64,000 bases of DNA from Luoshenia tenuis (GTDB lineage: Bacteria > Bacillota > Clostridia > Christensenellales > GCA-900066905), in the NCBI RefSeq assembly GCF_014384745.1, contig NZ_JACRSO010000002.1, positions 248,001 through 312,000 of the forward strand. Reading direction: 5' to 3'. The notes beneath the pieces are model-generated. The model worked only from the letters and a program-made list of their open reading frames with translations. It searched no databases and was not told the origin of the DNA. Every line of letters begins with the position of its first letter. Positions within the stretch are counted from its first letter, which is position 1. Made by a program: the position numbers and the translations under genes. Shown here one piece after another: positions 34,744 to 42,106 of this stretch.

Positions 34744-35348
34744 ATGAAGAAAATCATCACGCTTGCACTCATTGCCGCCCTGGCTGCGCTCAGTACCGCG
34801 GGCTGTACCTTCGCGCCGGCCAAACAGGCGGCCGCAACGGTTTCCGCCAGCGCAACGGCCACAGTTGTACCGGCAACAGCGACAGCTGCGCCCAGCCAGG
34901 CAGCTGCAACGGCCAAGCCTGCTACGGCGTCTTCAGCCAATAAGGGGACTACGGGCAGCGTGCTCTCCCCCAGCGCTCAATTTAATGCGATAGCCGAAAA
35001 ATATTACTTTAAGATCACCGATGTTTCCGATCCAGACCTGTACCAGCTTACCCTTCCTATCAGCTCTGCGGGTTATACCAGCAAGCGGGATCTGCGGACG
35101 CGCTTTTACAGGTCATGCGCCTGTTCGGCGATGTGATCCAGCTCGATCAGGTCCCCTGTCAGGGCCTCATTATCAGCATTAATCTGGACGGCCGGGATAT
35201 CGCCGTGGTTTCGGTGTACACCGCCGTAGACCTGGGTATGCTGGGGACCAACGAGCCCATGATGCTCGACACCAACTACAGCGACGCTTTTAAATCCGTT
35301 TACCAGCAGTATTTCGCCGAGATCGATTATAAAACGCTGACCAAATAA
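34744..35348 (+). pseudogene. Lipoprotein gene interrupted by a frameshift
   Basis: ATG 34744 follows GGAGAGGGG and opens a lipoprotein signal peptide (MKKIITLALIAALAALSTAGC, cleaved before Cys), then an Ala/Thr/Pro linker and a domain running to AGYTSKRD. There frame 1 derails to a short tail ending at 35136. The natural continuation (GSADALLQVMRLFGDVIQ through YFAEIDYKTLTK, stop 35346-35348) is in the -1 frame. Restoring one G in the GGG at 35087-35089 rejoins the two into a single protein of about 200 aa. A real mutation, a phase-variable tract or an assembly error are all possible. No domain recognised; probably a surface lipoprotein. Confidence 0.72.
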
Positions 35349-35362
35349 CTAGTGATAAATAC

Positions 35363-35403
35363 AAAAAAGCGGGTAAATCAAAATTGATTTACCCGCTTTT
35401 TTT
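35363..35403. terminator. Bidirectional terminator between convergent genes
   Basis: A stem of up to 18 bp (35363-35380 with 35385-35402, core GCGGGTAAATCA) with A/T runs on both sides; serves the plus-strand lipoprotein gene and the minus-strand DUF1292 gene. Confidence 0.9.
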
Positions 35404-35414
35404 CATAAACAAAC

Positions 35415-35687
35415 TTATTCTTCTTCCTCTTCTTGTTCCATGATCGCAACGAATTCGTTAAAGGCCGCATCCAGCTCCTTCTCATCCTCGATCACTTCAT
35501 AGACCTCGCCGCCATCAGGCTCCTCATCGATCCGCATGATGGTGACCATATCCTCCTCGTCCTCCACCTGCTGGAGGGCGAGATAATGCTTTGCGTTGTA
35601 CTCAAACGTCAGCAGATGGTGGAACGCGACGCCCTCTCCATCTTCTCCAATCAGCTCGATCACTTCGTATTCGCCATTGTCCGCCAA
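35415..35687 (-). CDS. DUF1292 family protein
   Basis: About 90 aa, small acidic protein of the DUF1292 family (YrzB in B. subtilis), recognised from NGEYEVIELIGEDGEG, FEYNAKHYLAL and the acidic Glu-rich tail. Function unknown; almost always follows ruvX and ireB, as here. Start chosen at TTG 35687, 7 nt after GAGGGG; ATG 35693 is only 1-2 nt from that Shine-Dalgarno and GTG 35702 lies inside ruvX. Confidence 0.85.
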   Translation of the reverse strand: MADNGEYEVIELIGEDGEGVAFHHLLTFEYNAKHYLALQQVEDEEDMVTIMRIDEEPDGGEVYEVIEDEKELDAAFNEFVAIMEQEEEEE

Positions 35688-35698
35688 TGCCATTCCCC

Positions 35699-36130
35699 TC
35701 ACTTCGTCTTTTGTGGTTGCATGCTCAGGTAATCCAGATAATTTTGTAAGATAAACACCGCCGCGATCTTATCGACCACGTTTTTGCGCTTTTTCCGGCT
35801 GACGTCCGCTTGGATCAGAACCTGATGGGCCATGTTCGTGGTCATCCGCTCATCCCACCAGACCGGCTCAAGTCCGCAGCCCGCGGCCAGCTTTTCGCCG
35901 AAGGCCTGCGTCAGCAGAGCCTGTCCGCGCAGGCTCCCGTCCATGGATTTGGGCAGCCCGATGACCAGCACATCCGCCTGCTGATCGGCAATCAGCTCAC
36001 AAAGCGCGGCGATATCCTCTGCCTCGCCCTTGCGCCGGTACACCGTAAGCGGCTGCGCCGTCCAGCCCATCGCATCGCTAACCGCTATGCCGATGCGCTT
36101 GTTGCCCACATCAAGGCCGATGGCGCGCAT
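35699..36130 (-). CDS. ruvX: Pre-16S rRNA nuclease / Holliday junction resolvase-like RuvX (YqgF)
   Basis: RNase H-fold protein of 143 aa; family members process the 5' end of pre-16S rRNA. Start MRAIGLDVGNKRIGIAVSD carries the catalytic Asp (LDVG), with VIGLPKSMDGS and the VWWDERMTTNMA segment supplying further acidic residues. Overlaps the ireB stop by 1 nt (TGATG), so the pair is translationally coupled. Confidence 0.93.
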   Translation of the reverse strand: MRAIGLDVGNKRIGIAVSDAMGWTAQPLTVYRRKGEAEDIAALCELIADQQADVLVIGLPKSMDGSLRGQALLTQAFGEKLAAGCGLEPVWWDERMTTNMAHQVLIQADVSRKKRKNVVDKIAAVFILQNYLDYLSMQPQKTK

Positions 36131-36399
36131 CAGTTTTCCTCGATATGGAGACTATCCAGATAGAATTTGACCACATACTCCAATATCTCATCCCGCTCCA
36201 GCCGGCGGATCAGATACCGCGCGTTCTGGTGGCTGGTGATATAGGTGGGGTCGCCCGAGATGATGTAGCCCACGATCTGGTTTACAGGGTCGTATCCCTT
36301 CTCGCGAAGCGCAACATAAACCCGGGTCATAATATCGCGTACGGTCGCTTCATCGTCACGCGATACTTGAAATTGGATGGTATCGTTAAATTCACTCAT
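36130..36399 (-). CDS. ireB: IreB family regulatory phosphoprotein
   Basis: 89-aa member of the UPF0297/IreB family (YrzL). In enterococci IreB is phosphorylated by the PASTA kinase IreK and restrains cephalosporin resistance. Conserved stretches are DTIQFQV, VYVALREKGYDPVNQIVGY and GDPTYITSHQNAR. Shine-Dalgarno AAAGGAG. First gene of the ireB-ruvX-DUF1292 operon with a consensus promoter just upstream. alaS, its usual upstream neighbour, is absent. Confidence 0.92.
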   Translation of the reverse strand: MSEFNDTIQFQVSRDDEATVRDIMTRVYVALREKGYDPVNQIVGYIISGDPTYITSHQNARYLIRRLERDEILEYVVKFYLDSLHIEEN

Positions 36400-36457
36400 G
36401 GGTTGCGCTCCTTTTCATTTGCATGTCTTGCGGCGCTGGAAACCTGAACTAATCTAT

Positions 36458-36486
36458 ATTATACAGGATAGCCCCATAAATTTCAA
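36458..36486 (-). promoter_or_regulatory. Sigma-A promoter of ireB-ruvX-DUF1292
   Basis: Minus strand TTGAAA (36481-36486), exactly 17 nt, TATAAT (36458-36463). The -35 overlaps the stop codon of the upstream AI-2E gene. Confidence 0.82.
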
Positions 36487-37544
36487 TTCATCTCCTCCGG
36501 GCTGATGGTTTTCTTTTCCACCCGCGCCCGGTAGGCACCCTTTACCACGATGCGGATCATCAGCATGATGGGCACGGAGGTCAGCATGCCGGCCACGCCA
36601 AAAAGCTGCCCCGCCGCCAGAAGTAGCACCATGATATAAAGCGGGTGGATCTTGACGCTGTCCCCGGTGATCTTGGGGGCCAATACCGCGCCCTGCAGGC
36701 TTTGGGTCACCACCAGCAGCCCTAAGGTAAAGATGAACTGCCAGCTGCCACCCGCCAGCGACGCCAGCAGGATGGGGATGGCCGCAAGTACAGGGCCAAA
36801 GTACGGGATAAAGTTGAAAAAGAACATGAGTATGCCCAGCAGTAACCAGTACGGGATGCCGATAATGGCCAGCCCCGCGCCGGTTAAGGTACCCATGATC
36901 AGCGCCAGCAGGATCGTCCCGCGCAGGTATTTCCATAGCGCGGAATCGATCTGGCGCAGCGTGCGTTTAACGCCTGCGCGCTTGCCTGCGGGGATGAGCT
37001 TGGTCAGCTCGGTCGCAAAATAATCCTTATCCTTTAAAAAGTAAAAGGTGATGATCGGTATACTAAAAAGCCAGGGTGAAATGGCCAAAAAGCCCTGAAG
37101 ATGGCTCATGGTCGCCTCCAGCAGCTGGGGCCCCAGCTCGGGCAACTGATCCATATAGTTCTGCACCAGCCCCGCCAGATCTACCTGAATATTCATCGCC
37201 TGCAGCTTTTGATCCAGGCTGCTTACGATCTGGCTCAGCCGCTGCATATTTTCAGGCAGGCTGCCCACCAGCTTGGCCAGTTCCTCCCCCGCCTGGGGCA
37301 CGAATACCCCGGCGATCAGCAACAGCACGACCAGGATGCCGCTCATCAGGAAAAAGAGGGCATAATCCCGCCCTGCCCGTTCCCCCAGATAGGATACCAG
37401 CGGGTTTAACAGATAGGCTAAAAACAGCGCGCCCAGCAGCGTCCACAGCAGGTTCACCAGCATCCCCCGCCACAATACAGCCAAAACGATCGCCACAGCT
37501 GCAGCCAGCCCGGCTATGATATAAATTTTCTTTTTCCTGTTCAT
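36483..37544 (-). CDS. AI-2E family transporter
   Basis: Multi-pass membrane protein of 353 aa in the AI-2 exporter/TqsA-like permease family. Hydrophobic segments cluster at residues 6-60 and after about 190; the signature SPWLFSIPIITFYFLKDKDYF and PYFGPVLAAIPILLASLAGG is clear. Substrates for Firmicute members are undefined; some relatives export autoinducer-2 or act as Na+/H+ antiporters. Start ATG 37544 (MNRKKKIYIIAG); the in-frame ATG 37589 is inside the preceding terminator and is rejected. Its initiation signal is weak. Confidence 0.9.
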   Translation of the reverse strand: MNRKKKIYIIAGLAAAVAIVLAVLWRGMLVNLLWTLLGALFLAYLLNPLVSYLGERAGRDYALFFLMSGILVVLLLIAGVFVPQAGEELAKLVGSLPENMQRLSQIVSSLDQKLQAMNIQVDLAGLVQNYMDQLPELGPQLLEATMSHLQGFLAISPWLFSIPIITFYFLKDKDYFATELTKLIPAGKRAGVKRTLRQIDSALWKYLRGTILLALIMGTLTGAGLAIIGIPYWLLLGILMFFFNFIPYFGPVLAAIPILLASLAGGSWQFIFTLGLLVVTQSLQGAVLAPKITGDSVKIHPLYIMVLLLAAGQLFGVAGMLTSVPIMLMIRIVVKGAYRARVEKKTISPEEMN

Positions 37545-37556
37545 AAGGCACCGCCT

Positions 37557-37586
37557 AAAAAAGAGGGAGAAATCATCTCCCTCTTT
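37557..37586 (-). terminator. Terminator after the YtxH-like gene
   Basis: Stem 37560-37570 with 37576-37586 (AAAGAGGGAGA / TCTCCCTCTTT) followed by T6 on the minus strand, 28 nt past the small gene and just ahead of the AI-2E permease. Confidence 0.8.
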
Positions 37587-37613
37587 CATTTTTGCATAAC
37601 TTCCCTTTGGATA

Positions 37614-37778
37614 TTAGTGCATCGCCTTGGCGATGTTTCTGGCATAGCGCCGTGCCATGCGTCGGCCCTGCTTGACCCATTGCTGGGTATTTTTCTCTAC
37701 CATCGGTGCGGCGATCATCCCCACAGCCAGCCCAACGGCGGCTCCGGCGATCATCCCGGTTGCTGTACTAACCTTCAT
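37614..37778 (-). CDS. Tiny YtxH-like glycine-zipper protein
   Basis: A 54-aa gene. ATG 37778 is preceded by a perfect GGAGGTG at 6 nt, and it overlaps the PRC-barrel gene by 11 nt. The N-terminus is a small-residue-rich helix (MIAGAAVGLAVGMIAAPMV) typical of YtxH/glycine-zipper membrane insertion; the rest is basic (KQGRRMARRYARNIAKAMH). Probably membrane-associated. The context beside PRC-barrel and AI-2E genes is recurrent in Clostridia; function unknown. Confidence 0.75.
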   Translation of the reverse strand: MKVSTATGMIAGAAVGLAVGMIAAPMVEKNTQQWVKQGRRMARRYARNIAKAMH

Positions 37779-38280
37779 AGAGTTCACCTCCTTTTTTGCG
37801 CATCGTCTTTTCTTCCTCCTGGGTCACGGCAATCAGATTCTTGCGGTCAGGCAGCAGGCCGAAATAGCGGATAATGGCATAGCCTTTCTGAATATCTGCC
37901 AGCAACCCTTCGGAAACCTCCAACGCATATACTCGGCAGGAGTGGCTCTCCACCAATAGGCCGGACAGGGTGCCGAGCTCCTCGCCCGCGCTGTCCACTA
38001 CTTTTAAAGGCCAGCCCTGCTCTCCCGGCGGTTTAGCCGGCGGCTTGTTCCCCGCAGCCGAGCGATTTACTAAAATGCTGGCTGCGCCTAGCAGAACGAT
38101 ATCTTGCCGCGCCGCATATGCTTTTTTACGATATGCGCCTGTGCCACGGAAGTAAATCCCATCGATATACCGCGATCCGGGATTCCACTGGGCGCCTTCT
38201 GCCTGGCCGACGATCACCCCATCGGGCATCTGTACGACCGGAAGGCCGGTCAATTCCTGTACTCGTCTATATCGCGCCAA
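37768..38280 (-). CDS. PRC-barrel domain protein
   Basis: About 170 aa with two PRC-barrel-like units: one near the start (ELTGLPVVQMPDGVIVGQ, residues about 8-75) and one after a Pro/Lys linker (WPLKVVDSAGEELGTLSGLL, about 90-150). PRC barrels occur in RimM and photosynthetic reaction-centre H subunits; the role of stand-alone pairs in Clostridia is unclear. Start assigned to TTG 38280 with AAAGGAG 11 nt upstream; the ORF runs open to 38361, but that stretch is Arg/Lys-rich and precedes the Shine-Dalgarno. Coupled to the YtxH-like gene. Confidence 0.78.
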   Translation of the reverse strand: MARYRRVQELTGLPVVQMPDGVIVGQAEGAQWNPGSRYIDGIYFRGTGAYRKKAYAARQDIVLLGAASILVNRSAAGNKPPAKPPGEQGWPLKVVDSAGEELGTLSGLLVESHSCRVYALEVSEGLLADIQKGYAIIRYFGLLPDRKNLIAVTQEEEKTMRKKGGELYEG

Positions 38281-38362
38281 TTTCAGCCGCTCTCCTTTCC
38301 GCTCCCTTATTTTGTCCCCGTACTGCCCCAAGCATAAGCGGAAATTCGAGGCAAATCGCAAT

Positions 38363-38399
38363 AAAAAAAGCCATGCTACTTGTTTATAGCATGGCTTTT
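38363..38399 (-). terminator. Terminator of iscR-like-nifS-iscU
   Basis: Stem GCCATGCTA / TAGCATGGC (38370-38378 with 38387-38395) extended by A/T pairs; T7 follows on the minus strand. 27 nt past iscU. Confidence 0.88.
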
Positions 38400-38425
38400 G
38401 CCCTTCTTTTTATGTATGCGCCCGT

Positions 38426-38803
38426 TCAGCTTTTTTGCATGTGGTTTTTGCGGTAATCCTCAATGGCGGAGCGCAACGCCTCCTCGGCCAGAACCGAGCA
38501 GTGGATCTTCACATCCGGCAGCCCGCCCAGCGCCTCGATCACCATCTTGTTGGTGATAGCCAGCGCCTCGTCAATGGTCTTGCCCTTGATCATCTCGGTG
38601 GCGACGCTGGACGAGGCGATGGCTGCGCCGCAGCCAAAGGTCTTAAACTTTACGTCGACGATCCGCTCATCCTCTACTTTGATGAAGATCTTCATGATAT
38701 CGCCGCATTTGGCGTTACCTACCTCGCCTACGCCATCTGCGTTTTCGATCTCGCCCACGTTGCGCGGATTCATGAAATGATCCATTACCTTTTCAGTATA
38801 CAT
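38426..38803 (-). CDS. iscU: Iron-sulfur cluster scaffold IscU (NifU N-terminal type)
   Basis: 125-aa scaffold on which [2Fe-2S]/[4Fe-4S] clusters are built from NifS sulfur. Ligand Cys33 (KCGD, with Asp35), Cys58 (FGCGAA) and Cys102 (HCSVLAEEAL, with His101) are all present. Begins right after the nifS stop codon. It is the IscU/NifU-like form of Clostridia, not SufU with its insert. Confidence 0.95.
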   Translation of the reverse strand: MYTEKVMDHFMNPRNVGEIENADGVGEVGNAKCGDIMKIFIKVEDERIVDVKFKTFGCGAAIASSSVATEMIKGKTIDEALAITNKMVIEALGGLPDVKIHCSVLAEEALRSAIEDYRKNHMQKS

Positions 38804-38806
38804 CTC

Positions 38807-39976
38807 CTATTCCCCTTTCGCTTCCGTATATAGCGGCGACATCTGCCGCAGGCGCTCCACGATGCCCGGGAGCTTGTCGATCACGTAATCGATATCCTCT
38901 TGCGTATTATCTGAACCCAGGGAGAGCCGCAGCGACCCGTGTGCCGTCTCATGGTTCAGGCCCATGGCCAGCAGCACGTGGGACGGGTCCAGCGAGCCCG
39001 AGGTGCAAGCCGATCCGCTGGAGGCGGCGATGCCCATCAGATCCAGGCTGAGCAACATGCCCTCGCCCTCGATAAAGCTAAAGCTCATGTTCACGTTATT
39101 GGGCAGACGCTGGGTCGGGTGGCCGTTGAGCTTGGCATAAGGAATCTTGGAAAGCCCGGCGATCAGCCTGTCCCGCAGCGCGATCAGCCGCGCGTTCTCC
39201 TGGGGCATCTGCTCGGTAGCCAGCTCCAGCGCGGTGGCTAGGCCTACGATGCCCGGCACGTTCTCCGTCCCGGCGCGGTGGCGCCGCTCGTGTTCGCCGC
39301 CCAGCATCTGCGCCTCAAAGCGGATACCCTTTTTGACATACAGTACGCCCACGCCTTTGGGGCCGTAAATCTTATGTCCGCTCATTGAGAGCAGGTCGAT
39401 CCCCATTTTTTCCACGTCGATCTCCACCTGCCCAACGGCCTGAACCGCGTCGGTATGGAAGATCACGCCATGCGCGTGGGCCGCTTTGGCCAGCGCCTCA
39501 ATAGGCTCAATGGTACCCACCTCGTTATTGGCAAACATGATGCTGGCAAGGATCGTATCGGGCCGAATGGCCTTTTCAAAATCCTCCACCCGCACGCGGC
39601 CATACTCATCCACCGGCAGGTAGGTCACCTCAAAGCCCTGCTTTTCCAGCCACTGGCAGGTGTGCAGCACCGCGTGGTGCTCAATAGCTGAGGTAATGAT
39701 ATGCTTGCCCTTTTTCTGATTGGCAAAAGCCACGCCCTTAAGCGCCAGGTTGTCCGCCTCCGTGCCGCCGCTGGTAAAATAAATCTCTTCCGCCTTCGCG
39801 CCCAGCGCCTTTGCTACGCGCTCCCGGCTGTCTTCCACCAACTTACGCGCCTCGCGTCCATAAGCATGGATGCTGGAGGCATTGCCAAAGCTCTGGCCGA
39901 ACACCGGCAGCATGGCTGCCAATACCTCGCTTTTAACATGGGTCGTAGCCGCATGGTCCAAATATACTTTTTTCAT
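38807..39976 (-). CDS. nifS: Cysteine desulfurase
   Basis: PLP enzyme converting Cys to Ala and delivering persulfide sulfur to IscU and perhaps tRNA thiolation. 389 aa, class I: YLDHAATT start, TSGGTEADNLA, PLP Lys202 in MSGHKIYGPKG and catalytic-loop Cys324 in SSGSACTSG, then the Firmicute C-terminal tail. Start ATG 39976 forms an ATGA overlap with the regulator stop; AAGGGG is 8 nt upstream. NifS/IscS naming is interchangeable here. Confidence 0.95.
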   Translation of the reverse strand: MKKVYLDHAATTHVKSEVLAAMLPVFGQSFGNASSIHAYGREARKLVEDSRERVAKALGAKAEEIYFTSGGTEADNLALKGVAFANQKKGKHIITSAIEHHAVLHTCQWLEKQGFEVTYLPVDEYGRVRVEDFEKAIRPDTILASIMFANNEVGTIEPIEALAKAAHAHGVIFHTDAVQAVGQVEIDVEKMGIDLLSMSGHKIYGPKGVGVLYVKKGIRFEAQMLGGEHERRHRAGTENVPGIVGLATALELATEQMPQENARLIALRDRLIAGLSKIPYAKLNGHPTQRLPNNVNMSFSFIEGEGMLLSLDLMGIAASSGSACTSGSLDPSHVLLAMGLNHETAHGSLRLSLGSDNTQEDIDYVIDKLPGIVERLRQMSPLYTEAKGE

Positions 39977-40443
39977 TTTACACACCCCTTATAAGGCTTC
40001 TCCTGTGTATTGAAAGCGCTTAGGCGCTTTGCATCGTCCAACATGCTCTGCAAGGTGATGCCGTCGAGCACCTCGTTAAGCCCATCGCGTATCTTTTCCC
40101 ATACGATCTGGGTCACACACCCGCCCGAGCGGGCGCATTTGGCGCCGCCTTCCTCCTCGTTCATCACGCAGATAGAGGGCGCCATCGGCCCGTCCAGCGC
40201 GCGGATGATATCGCCTACGGTGATCTCCTCTGGCGCCTTTGCCAGCTCATAACCGCCCTGCGCCCCGCGTACCGAACGTACCAGGCCCGTCCGGCGCAGC
40301 GTCAGCACCAGCTGCTCCAAATAGGCCTCGCTGATGGCCTCCTGCATGGCGACCTCGCCCAGGGGCAGCGGCCCTTCGCCATAGCTTTTCGCCAGGGCAA
40401 ACATCGCCCGCAGGCCGTACCGGCCCTTTGTGGAAAGTTTCAC
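39973..40443 (-). CDS. iscR: Rrf2 family regulator, IscR-like
   Basis: Winged-helix Rrf2 transcription factor of 156 aa. N-terminal MKLSTKGRYGLRAMFALA and GYELAKAPEEITVGDIIRAL are family signatures; three Cys at 92, 103 and 109 match the IscR/Fe-S-binding arrangement (second spacing longer than in E. coli IscR). GTG start. First gene of the Fe-S operon, so it probably senses Fe-S status and represses itself; two IscR-like operators overlap its promoter region. CymR-type paralogs lack these Cys, so IscR-like is favoured. Confidence 0.88.
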   Translation of the reverse strand: MKLSTKGRYGLRAMFALAKSYGEGPLPLGEVAMQEAISEAYLEQLVLTLRRTGLVRSVRGAQGGYELAKAPEEITVGDIIRALDGPMAPSICVMNEEEGGAKCARSGGCVTQIVWEKIRDGLNEVLDGITLQSMLDDAKRLSAFNTQEKPYKGCVK

Positions 40444-40460
40444 GCTCCCGCCCCCTTTTG

Positions 40461-40485
40461 AATCTTGACTAAATCACTCGGATTT
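40461..40485 (-). promoter_or_regulatory. IscR-like operator, promoter-distal (+1 region)
   Basis: Minus strand read matches 20 of 25 positions of the IscR type 1 consensus: CCGAGT, GATTT, AGTCAAG. It begins at or just after the predicted transcription start of the iscR-like operon. Confidence 0.6.
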
Positions 40486-40492
40486 CAATATC

Positions 40493-40521
40493 AGCATACT
40501 AATTCCGACAAGTTTTGTCAA
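40493..40521 (-). promoter_or_regulatory. Sigma-A promoter of the iscR-nifS-iscU operon
   Basis: Minus strand TTGACA (40516-40521), 17-nt spacer, TATGCT (40493-40498). Confidence 0.78.
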
Positions 40522-40525
40522 GTAT
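40501..40525 (-). promoter_or_regulatory. IscR-like operator overlapping the -35
   Basis: ATACTTGAC, AAACT, TGTCGG on the minus strand match 19 of 25 positions of the IscR type 1 consensus, with dyad GACAA / TTGTC. It covers the -35 hexamer, so binding would block RNA polymerase. Confidence 0.55.
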
Positions 40526-40633
40526 AAATTTCGTTTTTCTACCGATAGATTAAACGTTTTTGGGCTAGCTTATGCGTAAGCGTTTTTTTGTGCCGAAAAA
40601 AGCAAATTGAATGCCTATAGCGGTTCTCCAAAT

Positions 40634-40671
40634 AAAAAGTTCCCGGGAGGATCGATCCTCCCGGGAACTTT
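40634..40671 (-). terminator. Terminator of glyA, a perfect palindrome
   Basis: 36 bases (40636-40671) form an uninterrupted inverted repeat (AAAGTTCCCGGGAGGATC and its complement) followed by T5 on the minus strand, 23 nt after the glyA stop. The GATCGATC centre must open as the loop. Confidence 0.9.
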
Positions 40672-40694
40672 ACTGTGCAACTAAATTGAACCGA

Positions 40695-41948
40695 TTAATC
40701 GATGGTGTCGCCCTCGTACAGCGGGAAGCTGCGGCACAGCTCCAGCACCTGCGCGCGCACCTCATCGATGCAGCATTCGCCCTCCAGGATCACCCGGGCA
40801 ATAAAGCCAGCGATCTTCTCCATCTCCGGCTCCTTCATCCCGCGGGTGGTCAGCGCCGGGGTGCCCAGGCGGATGCCGCTAGTTACAAACGGCTTTTGCG
40901 GGTCAAAGGGAATGGCGTTTTTGTTCACGGTGATATTGGCCTGTCCCAGCAGTTTTTCTACCAGCTTGCCGGTCAGCTCCTGCGCGCGCAGGTCCACCAG
41001 CAGCAGGTGGTTGTCCGTGCCGCCGGATACCAGGTTGATGCCCTTGGCATTCAGCCCCTTGGCCAGTGCCGCGGCGTTTAGCACGATCTGGTGCTGATAG
41101 GCCTTGAAGCCCTCGCCCAGCGCCTCTTTAAAGCACACGCCCTTGGCGGCGATAATGTGCATCAGCGGGCCGCCCTGTGTGCCGGGGAAGATCGCCTTGT
41201 CGATGGCCTTGGCATATTCCGCCTTGCACAGGATCAGGCCCCCGCGCGGGCCGCGCAGGGTCTTATGGGTGGTCGTGGTCACAAAATCCGCATAGGGCAC
41301 CGGGTTGGGATGCTCGCCCGCGGCCACAAGGCCGGCAATGTGGGCCATATCCACCATGAACAGCGCGCCTACTTCATCGGCAATTTTACGGAAACGTTCA
41401 AAATCGATGGTGCGGGGATAGGCGCTGGCGCCCGCCAGGATCAGCTTGGGCTTATTTTCCTTGGCCAACCGCTCTAGCTCCTCATAATCAATGCGGCCAT
41501 CTTCTTCGCGTACGCCGTAGGGCACGATGTTAAAGTAGCTGCCCGACATATTGACCGGGCTGCCGTGGGTCAGGTGGCCGCCGTGGGCTAGATTCATGCC
41601 CATGATGGTATCGCCCGGGCGCAGCATGGCAAAGTAAACCGCCATATTGGCCTGCGCGCCGGAGTGGGGCTGCACGTTGGCATGCTCGGCGCCGAACAGC
41701 TCCTTGGCCCGGTCGCGCGCCAGGTCCTCGGCGATATCCACAAATTCGCAGCCGCCATAGTAGCGCTTGCCGGGATACCCTTCCGCATATTTATTGGTCA
41801 GGTGGCTGCCGGCCGCGGCCATCACCGCGGGGCTGACGAAGTTCTCGGAGGCGATCAGTTCCAGATGGTCCCGCTGGCGGCCCAGCTCCTTTTGCAGCGC
41901 GTCGGCCATCTCAGGGTCCGCCTGGCGAATGGTGCGAAAATCAATCAT
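40695..41948 (-). CDS. glyA: Serine hydroxymethyltransferase
   Basis: PLP enzyme interconverting serine and glycine with tetrahydrofolate, the main one-carbon source. 417 aa; IASENFVSPAV, HSGAQANMAVYFA, PLP Lys229 in TTTTHKTLRGPRGG and GGTDNHLLLVDLR are canonical. Start ATG 41948, 9 nt after GGGG; a TTG directly before it is an alternative. Single-gene unit with own promoter and terminator. A PurR-box-like sequence is in its leader. Confidence 0.96.
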   Translation of the reverse strand: MIDFRTIRQADPEMADALQKELGRQRDHLELIASENFVSPAVMAAAGSHLTNKYAEGYPGKRYYGGCEFVDIAEDLARDRAKELFGAEHANVQPHSGAQANMAVYFAMLRPGDTIMGMNLAHGGHLTHGSPVNMSGSYFNIVPYGVREEDGRIDYEELERLAKENKPKLILAGASAYPRTIDFERFRKIADEVGALFMVDMAHIAGLVAAGEHPNPVPYADFVTTTTHKTLRGPRGGLILCKAEYAKAIDKAIFPGTQGGPLMHIIAAKGVCFKEALGEGFKAYQHQIVLNAAALAKGLNAKGINLVSGGTDNHLLLVDLRAQELTGKLVEKLLGQANITVNKNAIPFDPQKPFVTSGIRLGTPALTTRGMKEPEMEKIAGFIARVILEGECCIDEVRAQVLELCRSFPLYEGDTID

Positions 41949-41972
41949 CAATTACATCCCCTTTGCATTTCA

Positions 41973-41985
41973 AAAAGCGAACATT
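41973..41985 (+). promoter_or_regulatory. PurR-box-like sequence in the glyA leader
   Basis: AAAAGCGAACATT matches 12 of 13 positions of the Firmicute PurBox consensus AWWWCCGAACWWT. Only one copy is seen; functional PurBoxes usually come in opposed pairs, so this may be chance. Confidence 0.25.
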
Positions 41986-42016
41986 TCCGCTATTTTTAGC
42001 GTTATCGTACTTGTAG

Positions 42017-42045
42017 ATTATAAACAAAGCCGCCGTGAAAAACAA
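42017..42045 (-). promoter_or_regulatory. Promoter of glyA
   Basis: Minus strand TTGTTT (42040-42045), 17-nt spacer, TATAAT (42017-42022), immediately after the trxA terminator. Confidence 0.7.
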
Positions 42046-42055
42046 GGGGATAGAG

Positions 42056-42090
42056 CAAAACCCGGGCGGAAAGATTCCGCCCGGGTTTTT
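42056..42090 (-). terminator. Terminator of the hisS-aspS-...-trxA operon
   Basis: Stem CCCGGGCGGA / TCCGCCCGGG (42061-42070 with 42076-42085) flanked by A4/T4-5, 16 nt after the trxA stop. Confidence 0.88.
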
Positions 42091-42106
42091 GTACCTGTTC
42101 TGTTCG

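Noticed and set aside
35115..35348. Second lipoprotein half as an independent gene
   Set aside because: Its frame joins the first half after one base, and no Shine-Dalgarno precedes ATG 35115.
40560..40600. Plus-strand hairpin GCTTA/TAAGC with T7
   Set aside because: Only 5 bp and no plus-strand gene to terminate; probably chance in an AT-rich gap.
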